From: Anaeramoeba flamelloides
Lineage: Eukaryota > Metamonada > Anaeramoebidae
Length of the DNA: 64,000 nt
Assembly: GCA_027625915.1 (NCBI GenBank)
Contig: JANTQA010000076.1
Span: 372,001 to 436,000 of the forward strand
Reading direction: 5' to 3'
Shown piece by piece: positions 34,901-45,200 of the stretch. The position numbers were made by a program, and so were the translations under genes. The notes under the pieces are model-generated. The model was not told the DNA's origin, did not search any database, and saw only the letters and a list, made by a program, of their open reading frames with translations. Positions within the stretch are counted from its first letter, which is position 1. Every line of letters begins with the position of its first letter.

Positions 34901-37447
34901 TATAAACCTGACTGTACAATTTTATGGTTTGTATAATAAGATAAAATTTTACAATAGAAAATCAATTCCTATGTCTTCTAAATTTCCACGGTATGGTTGG
35001 AACAACTGTACCTCGTTTAATTCCCAACACACATTTTTCATTTTTCTGAATTAGTATCATTTTTATGTTTTTGGATTTTTTAATACTTTATTTTGACTTT
35101 ACGACATTTTAAGAAAGTGTTAATCCAAAAAGTAGCTCAAAAAAGATTTAAAAAGGTACATTTTGACAGGACTATAAACACACTGTTAACTTGAAGTTTT
35201 CACTTTTTTAAAATGACTACAGGAAGACTTTTGAAAATTAGATGAATTCTCTGAATACATCCAGAAGATTAAAATCCAAATCGACAAAATTTCAATTTTA
35301 TCACATAGCTCAAGAAAAAAAGAACCAAATTTAAACACTAAAAATCTTTATTTTCAATTGGCTTGCCAAAGATCGTATGTTTTTTTTCGTTCTTTAAATT
35401 AGTTATGAGGAAAAAATATTTAGGGAAATTGAAATAAAAATTTTCTTTTAAGGTATTTCCAAAAAAGTTTGGCATTTTTTTTTACATTTCATAAAAAATC
35501 ATCTTTGTTAGTGGAGCTGTTCGTTAATTGACAACATCAAATAAAGTGAAATATTAATACCGACTAAATCGATGCATAGGGTATTTATTTCGAAATACGT
35601 TCTTTGAAATATTTCCAAAAAATGAAAAAAAATAGCACTTTTTTTGAGAAAACAATGTACGACCAATTTCAATAAAAAACTGGAAATATGGCAAAGGTAC
35701 AAATGATTTTTCAAATAATAAAATACAGTTAAATGTTTTTCATTTGATTGGAAATTTTACTGAGATTAAAGAAGTCATTAAAACGATTCTTACGATCAAA
35801 AAAGAAAATAATAAACAGCAATTTTCACGCCTAAAAAATATCAGATAAAATCAAGATCAGAAATTTTAATATCTTTTATTTATGTAATACAATACTAACA
35901 AACAAATTGAATTACTGTTAATTGCAAAATAAAGAGAACAAAATTTTCATTCAGCTTTCCCAAAAAAAACACATATTCTCCAGAATTAATATAAAATATC
36001 AAAGTTCCCAATTCTAAAAAGGTCAAATGAATAATTTAAGCTTCTTTTCACAAATAAAAAATTGAAATGTTCCATGACTTAAAAAATCCTTTTTTGGAAT
36101 GCTGGATGAAAATTTTGTTCTCTTTATTTTACAACAAATAGCATTATCAAGAATCACTAATTTGTTGTTAATGATTTTATAAATTTAAATACTTTTATGA
36201 TGATTGGGTTTAATCAAGATATTTTAAAATAAATTTTCCCCACTTTTTTGGAAATAGCTTATTAATTGAAAAATAGCTATATCTGGCAGAATTGTTTTCA
36301 AATTACTTTGATTTAAACAAAATTTAAGATTATTAATCTACTATTAATTGCAAAATAAAAAGATCCAAAATTTTCATTCAGCTTTCCATAAAATCACATT
36401 CCAAGAATCCGAATAAAAGCTTCCAATACCCAATTCTCAAAAGTAATATTAATAATTTAAGCTTGTTTTTGAGAATTAAAAATTTGAAATGTGCTATGAT
36501 TTAATAATTACTAATTTTGGAAAGCTTAATGAAAATTTTGTTCCATTTATTTTGCAACAAATAGTAGTCCAAGAGTTTCTGCGGTGTCTCAAAATTGGCT
36601 TGATAAATCGTAAAATTTGGAAATTCAAAAGAAGCACAAGGCTTCAGATTTATAATATATTTTTCGTGGTAACATATGAAAAAATGATCGATAAAGGAAA
36701 CGAAATGAAAAACAGAAAGTTTTTGATTTATTTGGGTACACAAATCCCTTGGGTTGGTTGTTTTTAATCCTGAATTTCTACTCTTTGTTTTTTCTATTTT
36801 TTTTCTTTTTTTTTTTTTTTGTTAAAAAGAAGCAATAAAAAATGAAAAAGAATATTTTAGAACAACTTACATTCTTTGAGTCATCAAATAGTGCCTTGCC
36901 CTCATATAGCTTTTCCATTGATTTGAGATTAGGATTCTTTTTACAAAGAAAATGCAAAATTGTAAACTATTATTAGCAATTTGGAAATAATCATGATCAG
37001 ATTTTTTTGAAATGAGAATTTGTGTTTTGTTCGAATGTATCAGAACTAAAAATAAAAAAGAAAAAGATAAATGCAAAAGAAAAATGTTTTCTTACTCCTT
37101 CCTATAAAAAACGATAATAAACAAAAAAAGAAAGAACAAAAAAAAAAAAAAAAAAAAGAAGATTATTTAACAATTAATTAGAATCACAGAACCAATGCCA
37201 AAAAGAGAACAATAATATTTTTCTGAAATGAAAATATCGTTCTGAAATCGTTTGATTTCCATATGGTTTCTTTAGCAAGGTATTGCTTTTAAAGCTTTCT
37301 TATTTTACTTACAGACTTTGATCTTAAATTGGGATCGATCATTTTCTTGTTAATCTGCGTCTTATTTTTTTGATCTTTTGGGTTGGGGTTCTCGCTCTGT
37401 AGGGCTTTTAAAAGATTGTTGATAGTTTTTTTAGGATCTTCATACAT
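25981..37447 (-). CDS. Ankyrin-repeat protein with coiled coil and Ser/Glu-rich tail, five exons
   Basis: Exons on the minus strand are 37447-37313, 36966-36871, 31876-31781, 31543-31346 and 26949-25981. All junctions are GT-AG and phase 0, giving 497 residues. Exon 1 starts MYEDPKKTINNLL and is the first ATG in its frame. Exons 2 and 3 each encode exactly one ankyrin repeat of 32 residues (TILHFLCKKNPNLKSMEKL; TPLQVLCQFYDDVDCLNYLL). Exon 4 encodes two (TALHIACLKPQKVESIKILI; TPLHYLCQNSSTDAKTFEL). Exon 5 opens with a half repeat GETALDLAFGF. Residues about 200-345 are coiled coil, and 345-470 are almost all Ser, Glu and Leu/Lys in short tandem units. It is probably a scaffold for protein contacts; no enzyme domain is seen. 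Introns 2 and 4 are 5.0 and 4.4 kb. Missing exons inside them cannot be excluded, since only exons with recognisable repeats could be placed. Confidence 0.8.
26100..26310 (-). repeat. Coding microsatellite (Ser/Glu codons) in the ankyrin gene
   Basis: Tandem GATTCC, GATAATTCC and GATGATTCC units on the plus strand encode the Ser/Glu/Leu tail on the minus strand. The repeat leaves long open frames in several registers, which produce false Asp/Ser- and Arg/His-rich proteins. Confidence 0.8.
26950..31345 (-). other. 4.4 kb intron 4 of the ankyrin gene
   Basis: Donor GTAAAATTT after LQN at 31,346 and acceptor ATACAG before GETALD. It holds repeat J copy 2 (30,395-30,600) and a small hairpin at 30,161-30,208 (TAAGATGATATT against AATATCATCTTA). 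The segment 27,550-28,150 is slightly less AT-rich, without a supported frame. No further ankyrin-like exon could be found by eye. Confidence 0.6.
30395..30600. repeat. Repeat family J, copy 2
   Basis: GAAGTGTGAATTGCACTCTA, AAATCATAAGTTTCACGA and AATTAATTAATGAAAATAAT match copies at 3640-3850 and 61,722-61,900. Confidence 0.6.
34500..35012. mobile_element. Diverged MITE related to the GTTCCAA-TIR family
   Basis: The right end CCACGGTATGGTTGGAACAACTGTA matches the right end of the element at 40,477-40,990 (CATGGTAGGTTTGGAACGGCTG). The left end near 34,510 (TTACAACCCTACTACAGAAAT) is a weak match to its left TIR. Interior homopolymers obscure the rest. Confidence 0.45.
35451..36259. mobile_element. 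TA-flanked TIR element, family B, with nested family K palindrome
   Basis: TIRs AGGTATTTCCAAAAAAGTTT and CCCACTTTTTTGGAAATAGC, with TA on both outer sides (35449-35450 and 36260-36261), as for Tc1/mariner-type insertion. The same TIR bounds elements at 45,863-46,438 and at 13.25-14.4 kb. Within it, about 35,925-36,135 is a separate palindrome: AAATAAAGAGAACAAAATTT against AAATTTTGTTCTCTTTATTT. No transposase frame survives. Confidence 0.75.
36340..36570. mobile_element. Palindromic MITE, family K, copy 2
   Basis: TTAATTGCAAAATAAAAAGA and AAAATTTTCATTCAGCTTTCC on the left pair with GGAAAGCTTAATGAAAATTT and TTATTTTGCAACAA on the right. It is a second copy of the palindrome nested in the family B element just upstream. 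A half copy, inverted, is at 63,130-63,245. Confidence 0.6.
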
Positions 37448-39940
37448 TAGTGTTTTTTGGTATTTGGATAATTGGTTTGGTGTTGAAAGAAATTTTGATC
37501 CTTGGCCTATGTGGCGTCTGATTTGGAAATATTTTTTGAAGGTAAGAAAAGGAAAAGTGTTAATTGAATAAAATATAAAAAATAAATTTCTACGAAATTT
37601 TTTTTTGGTATTAGTTTTAAAATTGTTAAAGACAATTTGTCATTCTTCAATATTAAGATTTAGTCTGGTTTATTAATTTGATCCCGTGAAAAACTTCATA
37701 TTTAACTTTGAATTCAGAAGTTTGTTTAAGTGCCAACTATTCAAGAAATTCATCTTTTCTTTTTTTCGTCGTAATTTTCAAAGTTTCAATTTTATTTGTG
37801 TGTTTTCAATGAACTAAACACCTTGATAAAGAAGATCATATCAATATACTATTATTTTCCCATTAAAAAATGAAAATTTTTAGTACACCTTCCATAATAT
37901 TTTTCTGTTTTATAAGTTGAAGCAAAATCCATAGATCTTTACAACATCGTTTAGAAATGATTTTTTTAGATCTCAATATAAACTTTCTTAGCTAACCTTA
38001 AGACAAAATTTTTACTTTACAAATTTTGATTGTAGCAGTAATAAATAAATAATATTCATTTTGGGAAATTTAAATAAAAATTTTCATTTATTATTTGGAA
38101 AATAACGGTATTTTCCATTATTCTACCTTTTGTTTGTTCGGTAAAACCTATGTATGCTCAAAAGTTAATTAATTTGGAATCATTGAATAGTGGGTAAATT
38201 TCTTCATCTAATTAAAATTTTAACAAAGAAATCGAAATTTTATGTTTATTAAATTCAAATTGTACCATTTATAAAGAATCTTAATCAATTAAATCGAAAA
38301 ACCCATATCTTTTTTTTTATTTTATTATTATCGTGAATTTCTAGGTTTATAATAATTCGGTCCTCAAAAATTAATACATTAATTAATTTTGTATTATCAG
38401 TTTTGTATACTTAAAGTAGTTCATAAGAAAAATTAATACCCTATTATCAAATTTGAAGAAGTTTGGTTTCAAAAAAGTAAATAGGGTGGATTTACAAAAG
38501 GTTTTTGATTTTATTTGAAAATAACCCTTGAATTTAATCAATAAAAAGAATTCTTAATTAATTTTTTGAGTATTTGTTTTTTATTTTACAATTTATTTTG
38601 AATTATTTCTTGAAATTTAAAACAGAGTTTTGAATTAAAATTGCAATTTTTTATCACATATTTATATATCTATATCAGTTTCACTATAATTCTTTTTAAG
38701 AACTAAAAAAATAACTGATTAATTACCAATAATTGATATGTATATATATATATATAAAGAATAAAAATAAATTGGATAATTAAATTTATACATTTTTTTA
38801 TAGTGAGAATTTTAATTTTCATACTTTAACAGTTATTAATCTCCAAAATTATAATTTAAAAATAAATAATATAATATTAAAAGATTAAAATTTACAATTT
38901 TAAAATTCTTTGTGTCCAATTCTTGGGGGAAAATAAATATATTTACTGAAATTTTTAAATGTCAAATTAATATTTTATTCAACATAAAAAAAAATCCCAA
39001 AATCATAATTGTTATGATACAAATACAATTATTTTCATTCTATTTTAATATAACAAATCAAATTTAAATGAAATGTATCAACCTTAAAAAAATATCTTTA
39101 GGAATTGATTTGTTCGATTAAAAAAATTCATTCTTTGATTTAAATTTCGAAATAAACATTTTATCAAACATATACACCCACTTGATAATGTAATTGCAAA
39201 TATTTTTATTTGATTTTTATCCCAGGTTTATATAATAATAAATATTCAAATTCTTAGATATATTTAATTTTTTTCTTGTTTTGATAAAAAAAATATTCTG
39301 ATTTAACGAATTTTTCTTTTTCTATTTTATTCTTTTCTTCTTTTTTCTATTTGTGTTTCTTTTTCTCATTTATTATTTCTTTTTCATTTTTTTTTCTTTA
39401 TTTTTAAAATATTAAAGTTGCAAAAAAAAAAAAGAATCTTTGAAAATATAAATATTTCTACTTTTAAGCCATAAAAATTCCACAAAATTTAAGGTACAAT
39501 TTTTGATTTTTTTATACAAATTAATATACTATAATCTGGATTTTATACCTTAATTTGTACATTTTTTGTTCCTTAAATATCATCCAAAGTTCGTTTCCTA
39601 GAAATGGAACCGACTCTGCTAAACAAAAAAGAAAAAACAGTTTTAAATTGAATAATCAAGAAAGTAATATTTTTTGAGTTAATCTGATAAGTTACTCTCT
39701 GTGACTCAAAATTTTCATCCTTATGGAAAGGCTCTTTTTATAATAATTAGACAATATATATCTATGCGTATATCTCTTTTTGTAATAAATAGGTCTCAGA
39801 AAAGTTCAAGAATTTTTCATAATTAAACCAAATCAATTGTAGTATCATTTTACAATATAAAAATCCCTTAAAACATAAAAAAAAAACAACCGAACTGAAT
39901 ATTTAAAACTCAATAAAACAAAAAAATTAAAAATAAAATT
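37448..39940. other. Intergenic upstream of the ankyrin gene
   Basis: The minus-strand frame of exon 1 stays open for about 200 bases upstream but has no earlier ATG. Beyond that only AT-rich sequence with homopolymers is seen, with a TA microsatellite near 38,738 and a palindromic piece of MITE family H near 39,480-39,620. Confidence 0.4.
39480..39620. repeat. MITE family H, copy 1
   Basis: AAATTTAAGGTACAATTTTTG, TATACTATAATCTGG, ACCTTAATTTGTAC and ATATCATCCAAAGTTCGTTTCC are mirrored by 41,180-41,340 (TTTTGGTACAAAATCC, AGATTGTCGTATATTAAT, ATATCATTCAAAGTTTGTTTC). A related palindrome is at 53,608-53,800. Confidence 0.5.
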
Positions 39941-39954
39941 AAATATTTTAAAAA

Positions 39955-40460
39955 TTGTTATGCCCTTTTATTTGAAATAAGAAATCTCTTTTTATAAATT
40001 GTGAAAATGAAAAATATAAAATCAATAAAAACAGCTCAACAAGATTAATTGTAGAAAATTTCGTTAAATTGTATTGATAACACTTTATACAACAAACTTT
40101 TTTTCTTTAAAGTCTCATTTTCAATATGAAGCAGCAATACATCTGGGTAATTTTTTGGTCTTTTTTTTATCTTTATTTTCTTTTTTCTTTGCCCCATACA
40201 TCAATCTAATAATGGCCTTTCTTAATTCCTATATCTAGCTTATTTAAAATCGAACTTAAACTGTTTCCATTTTTATACTGGTAGATTATTTCCAAATTTA
40301 TTTCTTCTTGTCTTTTTTTTTCATTTTCCAACTTTTCAATATCCAAAAATAAAAAAACAAAATATAAATAATTAAAATAAAAATAAACAATAAGTAATTT
40401 ATCTTATTTAAAATCAAATTCAATAGAATTGATTATTTTTGAAGTGTGCCCTTTTGTTTG
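39955..40460 (-). pseudogene. Decayed last exon of an unknown coiled-coil gene, copy 1
   Basis: On the minus strand an AG acceptor-like site is followed by LENEKKRQEEINLEIIYQYK and then SLSSILNKLDIGIKKGHY, an in-frame TAG, and IDVWGKEKRK before TAA. The homologous segment at 59,295-59,640 on the plus strand reads W at the TAG position, so TAG looks like a nonsense change from TGG. The similarity continues into downstream non-coding sequence (to CTTATTTCAAATAAAAGG), as expected for a duplicated genomic segment. I do not recognise the parent gene. Confidence 0.55.
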
Positions 40461-40476
40461 AAAAAGAGTTTATATA

Positions 40477-40990
40477 AAGCCGTTCCAACCCTACCGTGAA
40501 ATCAATGATAAACAGAAAATTTATTTTCTTTATCATAATTGATTTCTATGACAGGGTTTTATCGTTATGTGATATCCTAATACAGACTGTGAAATTTTAT
40601 AATTGAAAAAAAAATTCACAAAGAGAAAATATGAGAATTTGAATTTTTGAATATAAACATTCTAAATAATCAATAATTTGGAAAAATTTTCAGGTTTTTG
40701 GTGGATCCTTAATTTCTAAAGACGTTAAAATCAAAAGGTAAGACCATTTCAGAGAAATCATCAAATTTGATCTTCGATCTTTGGAAGCTTTGTTTTGAAT
40801 TTTTGTATTTGTTTCATTCATAACAAGATTTTTTTCTCAGTCATTCAAATACAGAAATTTTTTTAAAAAACCTATGTCAAACCAAAAAATGGATATAATA
40901 GCGTATAACAGAATATTTTTTTTTGTATTTAACTGAGACAAAAAGTCAATTTCTATGTTGTCAAATTTCATGGTAGGTTTGGAACGGCTG
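40477..40990. mobile_element. TA-flanked MITE with GTTCCAA-type TIRs (514 bp)
   Basis: Left TIR AGCCGTTCCAACCCTACCGT and right TIR ACGGTAGG-type TGGTAGGTTTGGAACGGCTG, with TA at 40475-40476 and 40991-40992. Its left half matches 56,385-56,665. It shares TIR logic with the 400-bp family near 61-63 kb (CAGCTGTTCCAAGG). No frame. Confidence 0.7.

Positions 40991-41068
<78 letters not shown>
40991..41068. repeat. (TA)n(TG)n microsatellite, 78 bp
   Basis: About 13 TA units followed by about 26 TG units, with no interruption visible. It begins exactly at the TA that flanks the MITE just upstream, so the element either landed in, or seeded, the repeat. Confidence 0.95.
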
Positions 41069-41070
<2 letters not shown>

Positions 41071-41159
41071 GACGAATTGAATTTATATTTGGAAAGTTCT
41101 TCTAGTTTATCATACTTTTGTGTTTTATAATGATTTTATGATTAGTTAGATCCATTTTT

Positions 41160-41340
41160 TATACACTTACTTTTGATGAACTTTAGTTGTAAAAAAATTC
41201 TCAAATTTTGGTACAAAATCCAGATTGTCGTATATTAATCTGTGAAAAAAAACTTCGTAAGTGTCTTAATTTGAGATTTTTTTATGTACCAAATATCATT
41301 CAAAGTTTGTTTCTTAAAAGTAAAAGTGACAGTAATTTTT
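41160..41340. repeat. MITE family H, copy 2 (inverted relative to copy 1)
   Basis: See copy 1. The inner arms CAAATTTTGGTACAAAAT and TTTTTTATGTACCAAATAT form the palindrome. Confidence 0.5.
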
Positions 41341-42260
41341 TCTTCACGGTACAACAATATACTTTTGAAAGTTGAATCAATCTTTTTTTTTTGTGTTATT
41401 GTTTTTTTGCTAATACTCCAACATCGTTTTTAACGAAAATGGAAACAATACTAAACTACCTCATTTTGGTTTTTTGGTTTGTATTTCCAAGAAATTTATA
41501 ATAAAAGAAAAAAATATCATTTGGGAAATTGAAGGATAAAAAATTCAAGGAAAAGTTGACTTTAAATTCGATTAACATGTCATTTAAAATTGATAAAAAA
41601 AATATATTTTTATGTGTTATAATACTATTTGAGTTTTAATACAATTAATTTTTTTAAAATCCACTTTATGAAATTGAAAATAACAACCTAGAATTGTTGA
41701 TTTTACTCTTTCATTTCATATTTAGAACCACTGAAAACAACCTTCCAACTCATCAATAACTCTCTAGTTTTTTTTCAAAGTTGTGTTTTTTAAAAAAGGT
41801 TCAGATTTCGAAATGAGTATAAAACAAAAGTGAAAAAAAATAATTTTTTGAAGAGACAATTTTACCCTTATCAACAAGATTGCTCTTAAATTATGGAGTG
41901 TATTATTAGTGAACCCCGATATAAGAACAAAACTAATTTGAAAATAGGTCTGGTTTTTTCAATAGTCTTCTTCTCTTGAAATTAGTCAATTCGTATTTCT
42001 TTTTTATGATTTTAGAACTTTTAATTCTTTTCGGCAGAAATGAGTGAAATCAAAATTTCAAGAAAAAAGAAGATGAAAATTTAACCAATTTTCATTTTGA
42101 GACCATTCCAGAAATGTCAAATTCAACAATTCCAAAATCATTTTTCAAAAAATTTGCCTTTTTTCAAATACTTTTTGAACAAAAGAATTTTCTACCTTTA
42201 CTTTGTAGCACCCTTCTTTCCAATCCCAGTCTCTTGTTGGATCTTCGAAAATTTTTCAAA
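41341..42260. other. Intergenic upstream of the RasGEF gene
   Basis: AT-rich with no repeat match noticed. From 42,114 the frame of the RasGEF first exon is already open with an ATG, so this part could be coding or 5' UTR. Confidence 0.4.
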
Positions 42261-45200
42261 ATGGACTTTGATCGTTTAACTCGTGAGCAATTAAAATCGA
42301 TAATTCTTTTTTTTTATCAAAATAACTTAAAAAAAGATCGAGAGATTGAAACACTCAATGACGAAATTAAAAATCTCAACGTAAAAACTTTTTTTTTTGT
42401 GATCCACACACTCACGATATCCTCTAATTTTCAAACTTATTTTCCAAAACAATTTGGAACATGAATATTTTTTTCATTCTTTCTGTCTTTATTCTCATAA
42501 CAAAAACAAAAAGGAAAATTCAATCCAACAAAATTATGACTTTCAAAAAAACCTAAGGGAAAGCACCAAAAATTTCTTGAAAATTCAATCAATTCAAAAC
42601 AAACATGATTCTGTAAAAGAACTTTTTTTCTTTTTTTTATCTTTTTTTTGCGAATTCGATTTTCGGAAAGAATTCTATTTTCTCTCTAAGAATTATTCAA
42701 GTCAAAATGAGGCTAATATAATTCCACGGTTCAAAATTTTCAAACAAATCAATTTTTTTCTTTTTTGTTCAAACAATAAAAATAAAAATAAAAAAAAAAA
42801 AAAATAATAGGTTGTTTCAAGAAATAAATTTCTCTTGTCTAAACTCCAAAAATACAAAGAAAAAGTGAAATACTTTGAGGTATCTATTTACTTTTCTTTT
42901 GTACTTTAAGATCTTTTTCATAATTCTTTGTCTTTATCCTTCATTCCAAAAAAACCAAAAAAAAAATCAAAATAATTTGATTTCACTCCAAATTCAAACC
43001 GAAAAACAAAAATTCAAATATAGTCAAAAGAAAGAAATCTTGAAACGGAAATTTATGAACGTATTCATATTGAGCTAAAAAATTTTCAAGAATTCAAATC
43101 AAAGCTTTCAAGGCAACTTGAGGATTATAAGAGTCGCTTACAAAAAAGCGAATCCGATCTTTTAAGGGAGCAGCAAAACTTGAGAGGTGTTGAAAAGGAA
43201 TTTCTTCAAACAAACAATGAATTAAAACAAAGCAAATTGGTTGCAATCGAAAAGTTAACAAGCAAAAACAAAAACCTGAAAGAAAGCATTCAACAACTAG
43301 TAACAGAGAATCAAAATTTGAGAAACATCTTTAACGAACAAAAAGAAAAATTCCAAAAATATCGAGAAAAGCACACCTTGACAGAATCCCTGATCAGACA
43401 AGAACTTAATGATAAAAATATTGAAAACAGTAAGCTTGAAAAATTACTTCAAATCGCAAAAACCTCAAAGGATAACAACCGAAAGCAAAAAACACTCCTC
43501 ACCCAGATTACAAAATTAAATGTGAGAAACAATGATTTGAAGACTGACAACAGAAAACTACAACTTATCTTTGGACAAACCATACAAAATTCACAGGTAT
43601 AATTTTTTTTTTTTTTCCTTTCTAATTTTGTAATTACTGCAATGTAATTAACAGACACAAACCATGATTTTAACCCTGAACTAAAATTTAACCCATGTTT
43701 GAAATTTAACCCATGCCCAAAATATTGACTCACAGTCGAAGGAAAAGAAACATATCATTAGGTTGAAAACAATATATAAACAAGGAATAAGGTTCTTTAA
43801 AAAATTTTGTAAAAAAGAATTATGAAGATATTAAAAAGATAAAAATGAATTTTTTTCAAGGACTAATCCCTATTAAATTTTTTTACCTAAATTTAATAGA
43901 GACTGAGAAAAATTTTTTGCCAATTACTTAGATTTGAAAACCCCTGTTTATTTTCAATATTAAATATATTTCGAGACAATGAATCCTTATTTAGAAATTG
44001 GTCAAAAAAAAAATAATAGAGACTAGTCCCCTAATACAAAAAAATGAGAAAAAAATCTTTTTTTGAATTTTAAACAAAAAAATCATTTTTTTTGAATTTA
44101 AAAAAAACATAATTATTATGAAATATTCGAAACAAAATCGTTTAATATTTGTTAACCATTTTTATCAATTCAAGATCTAAAATCAAATATTGATTTAAAC
44201 CCGATCCAAGTATGGACACGTGTATTCCTATGTTCAAATACCTAAGACTTCAAAAAAACCACGCATTAAATTTTAGTTATCGCTAGTGTGTAAAAATAAA
44301 ATTGAAAATTTTCAGTTAGATGAAACTAATACTTTCTTAACAGTTCATCATTAATAATAAAGTTTTATTTATAATATAACCAACATTCCAGAACTTCAAA
44401 ATCTTGAGGGTATTGTATTTATTGCTGTTTACAGTACTGCGGCTTTTCAAACTCTCTAATCTCGAAAAAAATGTATTTTTTTTTGGTTTCAAAAATTTTT
44501 AACTGAATGTATCAATGAATTTTAATTAAAATCAACTTTGGGGCATTTACTTTAATAGATAATAACTAATAGTTTTGAAAAATGCTACCCATCTAATAAA
44601 ACTGAAATATCAAAAAAAATTACTAATGACAAATATTCCATGTGTCTAGGTTTTCCAGGATTTGAAAGAATAAAGCCAAATCATAGAGATTTTACTCCAT
44701 TCTTTTAAATTATGGGAAACTTAACTGAAAGTGTCCTAGGTTTTCCAGAATTCAAATGAATCGAGTAAAATTATAGATTTTACTCCATTCTTTTAAATCC
44801 TGAAAAACCTAATGAAAGTGTCCGTAGAGTGCCTAGGTTTTTTTTGATCTTAGAAAGAAACAGAAAATTTAAGAAATTTTCAGTTTCTTTATAAAATCAA
44901 AAAAAAACCTAACGGAAATCAAAAAAAAAGAATTATTTTTTTCAATTAAAATCAATAAATAATTCTTGAATAGTCCTAATTATTGATTCCTCATTGAAAG
45001 ATATTTACTATTTAAATTTAAAATACTTTTGAAAGATGATAAAATAACCTCTTAACTGTGAAAAAAATTTTTTCAAATTTTTTACCATTAAATTTGAAAA
45101 AAATCTTTATGATACCTGGAAAATTGGATTTTCCAACTTTAATTGTTAAATATCTTGAACAATATTTTTTGATCTTAAATTCAAGAAACAAAGAAAAATC

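Larger units (their letters stand above)
31877..36870 (-). other. 5.0 kb intron 2 of the ankyrin gene
   Basis: Bounded by GTAAGTTG after DDSKN and TTATAG before ITPLQ. It contains a partial MITE like the 40.5 kb element (about 34,500-35,010), a family B element (35,451-36,259) with a family K palindrome inside it, and a second family K copy (36,340-36,570). The stretch 32,100-34,450 shows no supported feature beyond a C9/A20 homopolymer at 34,168-34,199. Confidence 0.6.

Noticed and set aside
36501-36767. Overlapping plus and minus frames at 36.5-36.8 kb
   Set aside because: No family features; partly within the family K palindrome and an ankyrin-gene intron.
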